Below, one piece after another: positions 1 to 8,122 of a DNA stretch of 64,000 nucleotides (position 1 is its first letter; every line of letters starts with the position of its first letter). Source of the DNA: Streptomyces odontomachi (GTDB lineage: Bacteria; Actinomycetota; Actinomycetes; Streptomycetales; Streptomycetaceae). The stretch spans positions 620,001 through 684,000 of the forward strand of contig NZ_JAMJWG010000003.1 in assembly GCF_024435355.1 (NCBI RefSeq), written 5' to 3'. A program made the position numbers and the translations under genes. The notes under the pieces were generated by a model. The model was given only the letters and a program-made list of their open reading frames with translations. It ran no database searches and had not been told where the DNA came from.

Positions 1-882
1 CTGGACGAGCACACGGTTCGCCGGCTACTGGCGACTCTGGACGATGACGATGACGATGACGGTGACGGTGGCCGTGCCGGTGGCCTTGCCGCCGGTGAGG
101 GCGACGAGCCTCGTCGCGCGGGCAACGCCGACACACCGTCCGTACCCACCGGCACGCACGCCACGGGCCACCCTCGCGCCGGCGCAGGCGCCCATCCGAC
201 GCCGTATGCCCGCACCCCGGCCTCCCCGGCCACTTCCCGCCCCCCAGCCTCGCGAGAAACTTCTCCCGCCGCAGCCTCCCGGGCTGCCGTCACCTCCGCC
301 ACTTCCGCCCCCGTCGCCCCACAGACCCGTACCCCCGTCGCCCCGCCCGCCGGTTCCGGTGCCGAGGGTGTCGTGCTTCTGGACCGTGGTGGGCGCGACC
401 AGCCGCTTGTCGGGGCCTATCGGAGTGAACCGCTCCGCCGGGAGATCGCGCTGCTCGCCGCCGAGCACGGCGGACTGAGCGGACTCCCCTTGCGGCTGCT
501 GATCTCGGAACTCACCCTCAACCGCATTTCCGACCCGGTCGCGTCATTCGACTGCGACACCTGGGACGCCATCGCCGCCGCACGGTCACGGATCAGGGAG
601 CATGAGCACGTGTTGGATGAATGGATCTCCGCAGTCAAGGACGAACTGGGCCTGGACCTCGACTTCGACGTCGACACCGGCGGCCTCCTCGACCTCACCC
701 GCGATGTCGCGCACGGCGTCGCCAGGCCGGCCGGGCCACTGACGACGTTTCTCGTGGGATACGCGGCCGCACGGCAGGGCGGCGGACCCGAGGCCGTGGC
801 CGATGCGGTGCGCAAGGCCACGGCGCTCGCCGCCCGCTGGGCCGACGAGGGCGACGCCGACGCGAAACCGGACGCGGGATGA
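1..882 (+). CDS. mobA: Molybdenum cofactor guanylyltransferase-like protein with C-terminal DUF6457 (5' end outside window)
   Basis: The reading frame is open from base 1 to the TGA at 880-882, so the start lies upstream. The fragment begins with a piece ending HTVRRLLATL and resumes at about 373 with the GVVLLDRGGRDQPLVGAYR pattern, which is the C-terminal part of MobA-type NTP transferases. These attach GMP to molybdopterin in the cytoplasm. The last roughly 110 residues resemble the helical DUF6457 domain that is fused to MobA in Streptomyces. Between the two pieces lies about 95 residues of Asp-run, then Ala/Pro/Thr/Ser-rich sequence (about 45-350), an unusual insertion inside a catalytic fold. 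The stop overlaps the moeA start by ATGA, and the neighbour belongs to the same pathway, which supports the call. Family confidence is good; activity with the insertion is unknown. Confidence 0.75.
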   Translation: MDEHTVRRLLATLDDDDDDDGDGGRAGGLAAGEGDEPRRAGNADTPSVPTGTHATGHPRAGAGAHPTPYARTPASPATSRPPASRETSPAAASRAAVTSATSAPVAPQTRTPVAPPAGSGAEGVVLLDRGGRDQPLVGAYRSEPLRREIALLAAEHGGLSGLPLRLLISELTLNRISDPVASFDCDTWDAIAAARSRIREHEHVLDEWISAVKDELGLDLDFDVDTGGLLDLTRDVAHGVARPAGPLTTFLVGYAAARQGGGPEAVADAVRKATALAARWADEGDADAKPDAG

Positions 883-2519
883 CCGGCCGCGCCGCCCGCC
901 CGGCCCCGACGCAGGCCACGGGGAACCCCCAGGCCACCACCGGCCCCCCCCCCCCCCCGAACGGCCGCGCTGCCACCCCCGGCGGAACCGCCTCGGCCGG
1001 CGCGCCCGACCCCTCCGGCGCCCGACCCCGGCGGGACCAGACGGGCTCCCCCGGCCACCAGGCACCCCCGACCGGCCACCATGACCGACACGGCCGGCAC
1101 CGTCACCGCCATGACCTCACCCCGTGGCCCCAGGCGCGCGCCGTGGCGGAGCAGGCCGGGCGAGACCAACGGTCCACGAGACCGGCCGACCGGGGCACGG
1201 GCGAGCGGGGCCCTGCCGACCAGGGCCGTCTGCGCCCCGTTCGCGTACCGCTCGACCAGGCCCTCGGACGGGTGACGGCGGCACCGCTGATCGCGCTCAC
1301 GGACCTGCCGTCGTTCGACACCTCCGCCATGGACGGGTGGGCCGTCGCCGGACCCGGTCCCTGGCTCGTCCAGGGCGGGTCCTCCGCTTCCTCGGCGTCG
1401 GGCGGGGCCACCGGCTCCCGGGGGCAGGACGGGCCCTCCGTCCCCCGCGCCCTGCTCGCCGGTCATGCGCTGCCCGACCTGCTCGGTGACGGACAGGCCG
1501 TGCCCATCGCCACCGGTGCCCGCATCCCGCACGACGCCACCGCCGTGATCCGCAACGAGCACGGCCAGGCCGACGACCGGGGGCGGCTGTACGCAACCCA
1601 CCCGGTGGTGCACGGCCAGGACATCCGCCCCCGGGGGCAGGAGTGCCGTCGGGGCGACCGGCTGTTGCCGGCGGGTGTCGTGATCACCCCGGTGGTGCTG
1701 GGGCTCGCGGCGGCGGCCGGGTACGACGGCTTGCTCACGGTGCCGTTGCCCCGCACCGAGGTGTTCGTCCTGGGCGATGAGCTGCTCACCGAGGGGCTGC
1801 CGCACGACGGGCTGATCCGTGACGCGTTGGGCCCGATGTTGCCGCCCTGGCTGCGGGCGCTGGGCGCCGAGGTCACCGCGGTCCGCAGGCTCGGCGACGA
1901 TGCCCGGGCACTGCACCGGGCCGTCACCGAGTCCGACGCGGATCTGCTGGTCACGACTGGTGGAACGGCGGCGGGGCCGGTGGACCACGTCCATCCGACA
2001 CTGCGGCGCATCGACGCCGAACTCCTCGTCGACGGGGTCGCCGTGCGGCCCGGACACCCGATGTTGCTGGCCCGCACCAAGGAGCACCAGCACCTGGTCG
2101 GACTCCCCGGAAACCCGCTCGCCGCCGTCTCCGGACTGCTCACGCTGGCCGAGCCGCTGCTGAGGGCGTTGCGGGGGCTCGACCTCGAGGACCTGGACCC
2201 CGAGTCGTCCCCGTCGTCTCCGCCGTCCCCCTTCGTGGAACCGCACACCTCACCGCACTCGCAGCCGCAGTTGTACGTCGGGGTCCAGCCCGCACGGCCG
2301 TATACCACCGTGGTCAGCGACTCCGTCCAGGGGCATCCGCACGACACCCGGCTCGTCCCGGTGGCCGTACGGGACGGTGTGGCGGTGCCGTTGCACTACA
2401 ACGGGCCGGCCATGCTGCGGGGCATCGCGGCGGCGGACGCCCTGGCCGTGGTGGAGCCGGGTGGGGCGCAGGCCGGCGAGGAACTGGAGATCCTCGAGCT
2501 GCCCTGGGCAACCTCCTGA
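879..2519 (+). CDS. moeA: Molybdopterin molybdenumtransferase MoeA
   Basis: This enzyme inserts molybdate into adenylylated molybdopterin in the last step of molybdenum cofactor synthesis. From about residue 120 the protein follows MoeA: PLDQALGRVTA, then DLPSFDTSAMDGWAV, then a TGARIPHDATAVIRNE-like stretch, then the MoCF-binding fold with VTTGGTAAGPVDHV and VGLPGNPLAA, and a C-terminal beta domain with LRGIAAADALAVVEPG. The ATG at 879 overlaps the mobA stop by four bases, which implies translational coupling. The first roughly 110 residues are Pro/His/Arg-rich low complexity, absent from typical MoeA of about 400 residues. They are partly encoded by a 15-base C run (944-958). At 546 residues the protein is unusually long, so a later internal start is possible, but none has an obviously better ribosome-binding site. 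Confidence 0.85.
   Translation: MTGRAARPAPTQATGNPQATTGPPPPPNGRAATPGGTASAGAPDPSGARPRRDQTGSPGHQAPPTGHHDRHGRHRHRHDLTPWPQARAVAEQAGRDQRSTRPADRGTGERGPADQGRLRPVRVPLDQALGRVTAAPLIALTDLPSFDTSAMDGWAVAGPGPWLVQGGSSASSASGGATGSRGQDGPSVPRALLAGHALPDLLGDGQAVPIATGARIPHDATAVIRNEHGQADDRGRLYATHPVVHGQDIRPRGQECRRGDRLLPAGVVITPVVLGLAAAAGYDGLLTVPLPRTEVFVLGDELLTEGLPHDGLIRDALGPMLPPWLRALGAEVTAVRRLGDDARALHRAVTESDADLLVTTGGTAAGPVDHVHPTLRRIDAELLVDGVAVRPGHPMLLARTKEHQHLVGLPGNPLAAVSGLLTLAEPLLRALRGLDLEDLDPESSPSSPPSPFVEPHTSPHSQPQLYVGVQPARPYTTVVSDSVQGHPHDTRLVPVAVRDGVAVPLHYNGPAMLRGIAAADALAVVEPGGAQAGEELEILELPWATS
944..958 (+). repeat. Homopolymer run of 15 C inside moeA
   Basis: Fifteen consecutive C bases encode five prolines near the N-terminus of MoeA. 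A one-base length change would shift the frame 22 codons after the proposed start. The tract is either slippage-prone in vivo or error-prone in sequencing. Confidence 0.95.
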
Positions 2520-2552
2520 GGAAGGGCGAGCGAGTTCGGGCAGACTCCTAGG

Positions 2553-2608
2553 GTGCGGCGTGCGGCGTGCGGCGTGCGGCGTGCGGCGTGCGGCGTGCGG
2601 CGTGCGGC
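2553..2608. repeat. Eight tandem copies of the 7-mer GTGCGGC
   Basis: Eight perfect head-to-tail copies of GTGCGGC lie between moeA and the oxidoreductase gene. They are followed by two copies of CTGACGTGGGGC (about 2611-2636). No gene is supported here. The array is a likely length-variable microsatellite. Confidence 0.95.
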
Positions 2609-2665
2609 CCCTGACGTGGGGCCCCTGACGTGGGGCTTCGGACGTGGAACTCCGGACACGGGGTC

Positions 2666-2681
2666 TGTTTCACGTGAAACT
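2666..2681. other. parS: parS-like centromere site (ParB-binding palindrome)
   Basis: The palindrome GTTTCACGTGAAAC (2667-2680) is the 14-bp core of the bacterial parS consensus TGTTTCACGTGAAACA. With flanking bases 15 of 16 positions agree; the last base is T instead of A. Streptomyces chromosomes carry many such sites, clustered within a few hundred kilobases of oriC, where ParB binds and spreads to form the segregation complex. The site lies in the intergenic space 86 bp before the oxidoreductase start. No second copy was seen in this window. Confidence 0.85.
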
Positions 2682-2766
2682 TCCCGTACCCGGACGGCCC
2701 CTGCGGACGCCGCCCGGTGACGGCTGCGCGTGGATCGCGGCGCTATGGGGGGGTACCGTCCCCTGC

Positions 2767-3744
2767 ATGCATGCGATCACGATTCCTGAACCCGGGGGAC
2801 CTGACGCACTGGTATGGGCGGAGGTCCCTGATCCGGTGCCTGGTGAAGGCGAAGTTCTGGTGGACGTCGTGGCCAGCGCCGTCAACCGCGCCGACCTTCT
2901 GCAACGGCAGGGCTTCTACGATCCGCCACCAGGCGCCTCCCCGTATCCGGGCCTGGAGTGCGCCGGACGGATCGCCGCGCTTGGCCCCGGGGTGTCGGGG
3001 TGGGCCGTCGGCGACGAGGTGTGTGCACTGCTCGCCGGTGGTGGCTACGCGGAGAAGGTCGCCGTCCCCGCCGGCCAGTTGCTGCCGGTGCCCGACGGCA
3101 TGGACCTGCTCTCCGCCGCTGCCCTCCCCGAAGTCACCTGCACCGTCTGGTCGAACGTCTTCATGGTCGCCCATCTACGGCCCGGCGAGACCCTGCTGGT
3201 GCACGGCGGTGCCAGTGGTATCGGCACCCACGCCATCCAGCTCGCGAAGGCGGTGGGCGCCAAGGTCGCCGTCACGGCCGGCAGCAAGGAGAAGCTGGCG
3301 AGCTGCGCCGAGCTGGGGGCTGACGTCCTGATCAACTATCGCGAGCAGGACTTCGTCGAGGAGGTGCGGGCCGCCACAGACGGGGCCGGCGCGGACGTGA
3401 TCCTCGACATCATGGGCGCCAAGTACCTGGAGCGGAACGTGAAGGCGCTGGCGGTCAACGGCCGGCTCGCCATCATCGGTCTCCAGGGCGGCGCCAAGGG
3501 TGAGCTGAACCTGGGCGCCCTGCTGAACAAGCGTGCCGCCGTCACGGCGACCTCGCTGCGTGGCCGCCCGGTCAGCGAGAAGACGGCGATCGTCGCGGCC
3601 GTGCGCGAGCACGTGTGGCCGCTGGTCGGCTCAGGGCGGGTGCGTCCGATCGTCGACCGCACCCTGCCGATGTCCGAGGCGGCTGCCGCCCACCGGGTCG
3701 TCGAGGAGAGCAGCCACATCGGAAAGGTGCTGCTCACGAGCTAG
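2767..3744 (+). CDS. NAD(P)H-quinone oxidoreductase, zinc-type alcohol dehydrogenase-like (MDR superfamily, QOR type)
   Basis: This is a 325-residue medium-chain reductase. The N-terminal GroES-like domain shows the AVNRADLLQRQGFYDPPPG motif typical of PIG3/QOR enzymes. A Rossmann domain follows with VHGGASGIGTHAIQLAKA binding NADPH, then DVILDIMGAKY. The structural and catalytic zinc ligands of true alcohol dehydrogenases are not apparent, consistent with a zinc-free quinone oxidoreductase. The ATG at 2767 begins the conserved MHAITIPEPGGPDAL; an upstream in-frame extension to 2644 runs through the parS-like site and looks non-coding. It stands alone, with a 216-bp gap before the next gene. 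The substrate is probably a quinone or small enone; physiological role unknown. Confidence 0.88.
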   Translation: MHAITIPEPGGPDALVWAEVPDPVPGEGEVLVDVVASAVNRADLLQRQGFYDPPPGASPYPGLECAGRIAALGPGVSGWAVGDEVCALLAGGGYAEKVAVPAGQLLPVPDGMDLLSAAALPEVTCTVWSNVFMVAHLRPGETLLVHGGASGIGTHAIQLAKAVGAKVAVTAGSKEKLASCAELGADVLINYREQDFVEEVRAATDGAGADVILDIMGAKYLERNVKALAVNGRLAIIGLQGGAKGELNLGALLNKRAAVTATSLRGRPVSEKTAIVAAVREHVWPLVGSGRVRPIVDRTLPMSEAAAAHRVVEESSHIGKVLLTS

Positions 3745-3960
3745 CCGGCGGTGACGTGGCCAGTAGCGGTCCGACGACCGGTACAACGACTCACATGGCG
3801 AGGAACGTGCTGCTCACGCGGTAGGGCAGCAGCCGTGCGCCGGCGGTGCGGGTCGAGGGCGTGGGCCGGGCGAACGGGGCGAGATGCCGGAGTTAAGGCG
3901 TTATGTAACGCTGGTTTACGTACGTCTTTTACGGCTCCGCACCGGGAGGGGGTCACTCCT

Positions 3961-4932
3961 GTGGCTCCGCGGCTGATCAGGTCCGGCGGGCTTCCCGTAG
4001 CAGGGGTGTCCATGATGCTGGCGGCGCTTGTGATGCAGGGGCCCCCGGCCTCGGGCGCGGCAGGTGCCGCCCTGGCGGGTACCGCGGCGGCAGGCGGCGC
4101 ATACGGGATGAGCCGCCCCGCTGCGGCCGCCCCCCGCCTGCCGGCGCCGGCCCTCCGCAGGCTGGCGGCCGCCCCGTCGGAGAGCGCCCCCGGGGCATCG
4201 GCGTCCGCCCCCGGCCCCCTCGACCCTGCTCCCGCCCCCGGCGCCTCGGAACCCGCGTCCGGCGCGGCGTCGCGCACCGGCGGCGAGCCGGCGCCGAAGG
4301 CGAGTTCGTCATGGGCGGGGAGCCCGCAGGGTGAGGGGCGCTCCCGGCCGGGGCGTCCGGATTCCGCGGTGCCGGACCCGTTCGCGAGCGACGGCGTTCC
4401 CGTGTACACCGACCGCGATCCTCCGCAGCCGCGACAGCCCACCGGCGACGGCCGGCGGGTGGACGGTGACCGGGCGCGGGGCACGGCAGACGCGGTCAAG
4501 GCCAAGAAGCCCAAAGCGGCGCCGTCGGCCCGAGACGATGCCGACGGCCGCGACGGTGCCGACCCCGAAACCACTCCCGATGAGACGGCCCCCGGCAAGG
4601 CCGCCCACGACGGGACCGCGCGCGGTGAAGGCACCGACAGCGGGAGCGCCGATGACGAGGGTGTCGACCGCAAAGGTCCCGGCCGCAGCGGTACGAGCCG
4701 CGGGAAGGTGAGTGGCTCCGGCGTCGTCGGCGAGCTACGTGCCGCACCGGAGAAGTGGCGTGCGCAGCCTGCGCGGAATGTTCGGGACGAGGCGCCCGGC
4801 TCCGGTGACCGCGTCGCCGCGGCCCCGCGGGCCGCGGAGGAGTCGACGTTCCGCCCGCTCCCGTTCGGCTCCGGTCTCATTCTGATCGGCCTCGGGCTCG
4901 GCTTCCTGGGAGTGCGCCTGCGCCGGTCATAG
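3961..4932 (+). CDS. Pro/Ala-rich membrane-anchored hypothetical protein
   Basis: I do not recognise this family. The GTG at 3961 follows GGGAGGGGG (3944-3952) at good spacing and gives 323 residues. An N-terminal hydrophobic stretch (about residues 10-45, Ala/Gly/Met/Leu-rich) could be a signal peptide. The middle is a disordered Ala/Pro/Ser/Asp/Lys linker. The C-terminus has a single hydrophobic segment, GSGLILIGLGLGFLGVRL, followed by Arg residues, arranged like a stop-transfer anchor. The layout suggests an exported, wall-spanning protein anchored at its C-terminus. Upstream 3745-3960 shows an AT-richer patch near 3900-3930 that may hold the promoter. No catalytic motif is visible. Confidence 0.6.
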   Translation: MAPRLIRSGGLPVAGVSMMLAALVMQGPPASGAAGAALAGTAAAGGAYGMSRPAAAAPRLPAPALRRLAAAPSESAPGASASAPGPLDPAPAPGASEPASGAASRTGGEPAPKASSSWAGSPQGEGRSRPGRPDSAVPDPFASDGVPVYTDRDPPQPRQPTGDGRRVDGDRARGTADAVKAKKPKAAPSARDDADGRDGADPETTPDETAPGKAAHDGTARGEGTDSGSADDEGVDRKGPGRSGTSRGKVSGSGVVGELRAAPEKWRAQPARNVRDEAPGSGDRVAAAPRAAEESTFRPLPFGSGLILIGLGLGFLGVRLRRS

Positions 4933-5336
4933 GCGCGGCCCGCAAGTCGCCGGAGTGCAGCAAGGCGCAGGCCGCTGGCGGTCGCGCCGACGCTCCGCAA
5001 GGGGGCGTGCGCAACCGGAACGCACCTGCCCCGGGCCCCCGCCACTGCACCGATGCGCCCGCCGACGGCACGCGGACCACGCGGCCGAAGCCGATCACGC
5101 GGACCACGCGGCCGAAGCCGATCACGCGGCCGCACGTGGCTGTACGTGTCCGTACGCATACGCGCCCGCATGAATGCCCGCATACGAACCCGTCCGCGTG
5201 CCCGCGTACATGCCCATTTCAGGAACACAAGGATGCTGCATGGATGCCGTATGCAGGTACGGATAGGTTCCCGATGCATGCAAGACGCTGGGAGGGTGGG
5301 CCACCCTCGGGTCGGGGCGTGCGCGACAATGAACGT
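4933..5336. other. 404-bp intergenic region before bpa
   Basis: No gene is supported here; the open frames through it lack start context and codon logic. It contains a 27-bp tandem duplication (5073-5126) and then about 200 bp unusually rich in GCATGC/GTACG/CATAC words (5127-5290), which could fold into several short hairpins or hold the bpa promoter. I could not fix a promoter. Confidence 0.6.
5073..5126. repeat. Two perfect tandem copies of a 27-bp unit
   Basis: The unit begins CGGACCACGCGGCCGAAG at 5073 and repeats exactly at 5100. It lies in non-coding sequence upstream of bpa. Confidence 0.95.
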
Positions 5337-5882
5337 ATGGAGATGCCGAGGAACGAACGGTCGCAGGAGAACCCGAAGATTCTGGTGGTGGGCCAGGACG
5401 GGATGGCGCTCGGCGGCGGTGGCGGAGAGGACGAGGAGTCCCGCGAGATTCCCGTCACGGACATGGTGGAGCAGCCTGCCAAGGTCATGCGCATCGGCAG
5501 CATGATCAAGCAGTTGCTCGAGGAGGTCCGCGCGGCACCCCTGGACGAGGCGAGCAGGCAGCGCCTTAAGGAGATCCACGCCAGTTCCGTGAAGGAGCTG
5601 GAGGACGGTCTTGCTCCCGAGCTCGTGGAGGAGCTGGAGCGGCTCTCCCTCCCCTTCACGGACGAGACCACGCCGAGCGACGCGGAACTGCGCATCGCGC
5701 AGGCCCAGTTGGTCGGTTGGCTTGAGGGCCTCTTCCACGGAATCCAGACCACGCTCTTCGCCCAGCAGATGGCCGCCAGGGCCCAACTGGAGCAGATGCG
5801 CCGGGCCCTGCCCCCCGGCGTCGTCCCCCCGGACGAGGAAGACCTCCGCCAGGGTGGCCGCTCCGGCGGGCCGTACCTGTAA
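5337..5882 (+). CDS. bpa: Bacterial proteasome activator (Bpa/PafE, DUF2587)
   Basis: Bpa forms a dodecameric ring that caps the 20S proteasome and lets it degrade certain proteins without ATP. The 181-residue protein has the expected acidic N-terminus (NPKILVVGQDGMALGG), a helical core with PAKVMRIGSMIKQLLEEVR, ELEDGLAPELVEELERLSLPF and QLVGWLEGLFHGIQ, and ends in GGPYL. The C-terminal tail matches the GQYL-type motif that docks into pockets of the proteasome alpha ring in mycobacteria. The ATG at 5337 starts the conserved MEMPRNER sequence. It is monocistronic and convergent with the kinase gene, from which it is separated by a hairpin terminator. Longer upstream in-frame readings are rejected because they cross repeat DNA. 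Confidence 0.93.
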   Translation: MEMPRNERSQENPKILVVGQDGMALGGGGGEDEESREIPVTDMVEQPAKVMRIGSMIKQLLEEVRAAPLDEASRQRLKEIHASSVKELEDGLAPELVEELERLSLPFTDETTPSDAELRIAQAQLVGWLEGLFHGIQTTLFAQQMAARAQLEQMRRALPPGVVPPDEEDLRQGGRSGGPYL

Positions 5883-5909
5883 GCGGACCGAACCCGGCGA
5901 GACGGAGAA

Positions 5910-5949
5910 CGCCGGTGGTGGCGGGCCTTCAAGCCCACCACCACCGGCG
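5910..5949. terminator. Hairpin terminator between bpa and the convergent kinase gene
   Basis: Arms 5910-5926 and 5933-5949 pair over 17 bp with one mismatch around a 6-base loop, starting 27 bp after the bpa stop. A short T run (TTT) follows on the plus strand. It may serve both converging genes. Confidence 0.8.
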
Positions 5950-6051
5950 TTTCACATGTCGCACCGACTGTCGTACCGACTGTCACTTCGCACTGTCGCA
6001 CCGCACCCCGGGCCGGCCGCCGCGACCGGCCGAGGCGGCCCGCCGGAGCCG

Positions 6052-7677
6052 TTACTGCGGGTTCCCCGTCGAGACGTCGAACTGGATCTTCGGCATGTTG
6101 TTGGGGTCGACGTCCGTGCCCGCCTCGGGTGTCTGCCGCATGACGGTGTCCGCGCCGTAGGTGTTCTCGTCGTAGTCGTTCCGCTGGTACTTCCAGCCGG
6201 CCGCCTGGAGGCACGCGAGGACGGAGTTCCAGTTCTTGTAGGTGAAGTCGGGCACCTGGATCTTGTTCGCGTCGTCGCCGGACTCGTCCGGTTCCTTGCA
6301 CTCGATGGGGTCGATCGTCTTCGACACGTCGGGGCCGCGGTACCCGGCGACATGGGAGGCGGACGAGGCGGACGAGTCGCCCGTGCCGCCCTTGCCGTCG
6401 TCGCCGCCGTTCAGGGTCAGGGCGGTGATCAGGCCGCCGATGGCGACCAGGGCCACCACGATCGAGCCGACGATCAGCGGCATGTTGCTCTTGCGGCCGC
6501 CGCCGCTCGCCGACTGCGTCGTCGCCGGCTGGGGCGAGATCTGGTACGGCGCCGGGGTCTGGGCGCCCGGATTGTACGGGGACGGCGCGGGCGTCTGGTA
6601 CCCCTGCTGCTGCGGGTAGCCGTAGCCCGGCGTGGGCGCCGGGGTGGGGGCGCCGAAGGCGCCCGGGTTGTACGGCGTCTGGACCTGGCCGGAGGGCGCC
6701 TGCGAGGACTGGTCGAGCGGGGGGAAGACCGCCGAGCCGACGCCCGAGCCGTTGTTCGCCTGCACGCCGGGCACGATGCTCGGGGCCGCCGGGGCCAGCG
6801 ACTGCGCGATCCGCAGGCACTCGTCACGCATGGCGTCGGCGCTGGGGAAACGTTCGTTCGGATTCTTCTTCAGGGCGCGGGCGATCAGGGCGTCCACGGC
6901 GGGCGGCAGCGCGCGGTTGATCGTGGACGGGGCGACCGGCTCCTCCTGGACGTGCGCGTAGGCGATCGCCAGGGGGGAGTCCGCGTTGAACGGCAGCTGG
7001 CCGGTGACCAGCTGGAACAGCATGATGCCGACCGAGTACAGGTCGGAGCGTGCGTCGACGCCGCGGCCCAGGGCCTGCTCGGGGGAGAGGTACTGCGGGG
7101 TGCCGACGACCATGCCGGTCTGCGTCATCGAGGTGACCCCGGACTGCATGGCGCGTGCGATGCCGAAGTCCATGACCTTCACGACGTTGCGCTTGGTCAT
7201 CATCACGTTGCCCGGCTTGATGTCCCGGTGCACCAGGCCCATCTCGTGGCTGATGTCCAGCGCGGCGAGGACGTCGGCGGTGATCTTCAGCGCCTTGTCG
7301 GCGGGCATCGCACCGTACTGCCGGATGTCCTCGTCGAGTACCGAGCCGAGCGGGCGGCCCTCGATGTACTCCATGACGATGTACGGGGTGGTGCCGATGC
7401 CTTCGAGCTCGTCCTCGCCGGTGTCGAAGACGGAGACGATGTTGGCGTGGGTGAGCCGCGCCACGGACTGCGCCTCGCGGCGGAACCGCTCGCGGAAGGC
7501 CTGCTCGCGACCGAGCTCGGTGTGCAGGGTCTTGATGGCGACCTGACGGTCGAGTACGGCGTCGTAGGCCAGATGAACGGAGGCCATGCCGCCCTCGCCG
7601 AGCAGGTCGCGCAGCTGGTACCGTCCGCCGGCCACGGAACGCCCCGCGTACCGGCCCTGTGCGCCGTCCTGGCTCAT
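6052..7677 (-). CDS. Transmembrane Ser/Thr protein kinase with one PASTA domain (PknB-like)
   Basis: This is a 541-residue receptor kinase. The cytoplasmic kinase domain (about residues 20-285) has the glycine loop LGEGGMASV, catalytic-lysine motif VAIKTL, HRDIKPGNVM, DFG and an APE-like SPEQALG. A Pro/Tyr/Gln/Gly-rich linker follows, then one membrane helix (MPLIVGSIVVALVAIGGLI) and an extracytoplasmic PASTA domain (IQVPDFTYKNWNSVLACLQAAGWKY, ending at the C-terminus). PASTA domains sense muropeptides or uncrosslinked peptidoglycan, so a role in cell-wall or growth control is likely. The start ATG has GGGGGA upstream. It is divergent from a second kinase, which suggests paired or coregulated signalling. 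One PASTA repeat is fewer than the usual three or four. Confidence 0.93.
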   Translation of the reverse strand: MSQDGAQGRYAGRSVAGGRYQLRDLLGEGGMASVHLAYDAVLDRQVAIKTLHTELGREQAFRERFRREAQSVARLTHANIVSVFDTGEDELEGIGTTPYIVMEYIEGRPLGSVLDEDIRQYGAMPADKALKITADVLAALDISHEMGLVHRDIKPGNVMMTKRNVVKVMDFGIARAMQSGVTSMTQTGMVVGTPQYLSPEQALGRGVDARSDLYSVGIMLFQLVTGQLPFNADSPLAIAYAHVQEEPVAPSTINRALPPAVDALIARALKKNPNERFPSADAMRDECLRIAQSLAPAAPSIVPGVQANNGSGVGSAVFPPLDQSSQAPSGQVQTPYNPGAFGAPTPAPTPGYGYPQQQGYQTPAPSPYNPGAQTPAPYQISPQPATTQSASGGGRKSNMPLIVGSIVVALVAIGGLITALTLNGGDDGKGGTGDSSASSASHVAGYRGPDVSKTIDPIECKEPDESGDDANKIQVPDFTYKNWNSVLACLQAAGWKYQRNDYDENTYGADTVMRQTPEAGTDVDPNNMPKIQFDVSTGNPQ

Positions 7678-8122
7678 GTTCTGCGTCCCCCATCGGCGCC
7701 GGGCGGTAGCCGCCTCGGATGCTCCGCGGTTGCTGATCGATTGCCTTAATCCAGGCCAAGTCTGCCCGAGGGCCCTGACACGTCAAGTTCGATGCCCGTT
7801 CCGTGACCCTACGGGCAAGAAGCGTCGCGGAAGCGTTACAGGGTCCCAACGAGCGGTCGCACGGCCTGCGGGAGTTGCGCGGCCGGGCGGCAGACGGTTT
7901 GATGGCCGATCCCCTGTGGGCGGCCGCATCGGCATGCCTGTTTCCGGGCGGCCCGATGCGCACAGCTCGGGGTGGCCCGGCGCGCGGAGGTTGTAGCGTG
8001 GCGGGGGTACCTCCGGGCTTGGCTCCTCCAGACCTGGTCCTGGGGGAGCAAACCGTAACAACCACCGCGCGGGCGCGGAAGCACCGCCGCACGAACGCGG
8101 GCAGAAACGACGGCGAGGACCG
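7678..8122. promoter_or_regulatory. Divergent promoter region between two kinases
   Basis: These 445 bp separate two divergent starts and must hold both promoters. The segment nearest the minus-strand gene (about 7730-7765) is the most AT-rich part. I see no gene, no clear inverted-repeat operator and no hexamer pair I would defend. Confidence 0.5.

Noticed and set aside
417..2246. Long minus-strand open frame opposite mobA/moeA
   Set aside because: Antisense frame of high-GC coding DNA; Arg/Gly/Pro/Ala-dominated translation with no domain logic, while the plus strand shows clear MobA and MoeA motifs.
5007..5336. N-terminal extension of Bpa by about 110 residues
   Set aside because: Crosses a 27-bp tandem duplication and has no family counterpart; the conserved MEMPRNER start is at 5337.
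3741..5786. 681-codon minus-strand frame opposite the Pro/Ala-rich protein and bpa
   Set aside because: Runs through repeat DNA and antisense to a well-supported bpa gene; composition is typical of antisense frames.
5940..5960. Second parS-like site (GTTTCACATGTC)
   Set aside because: Only the left half matches the consensus; the right half does not.
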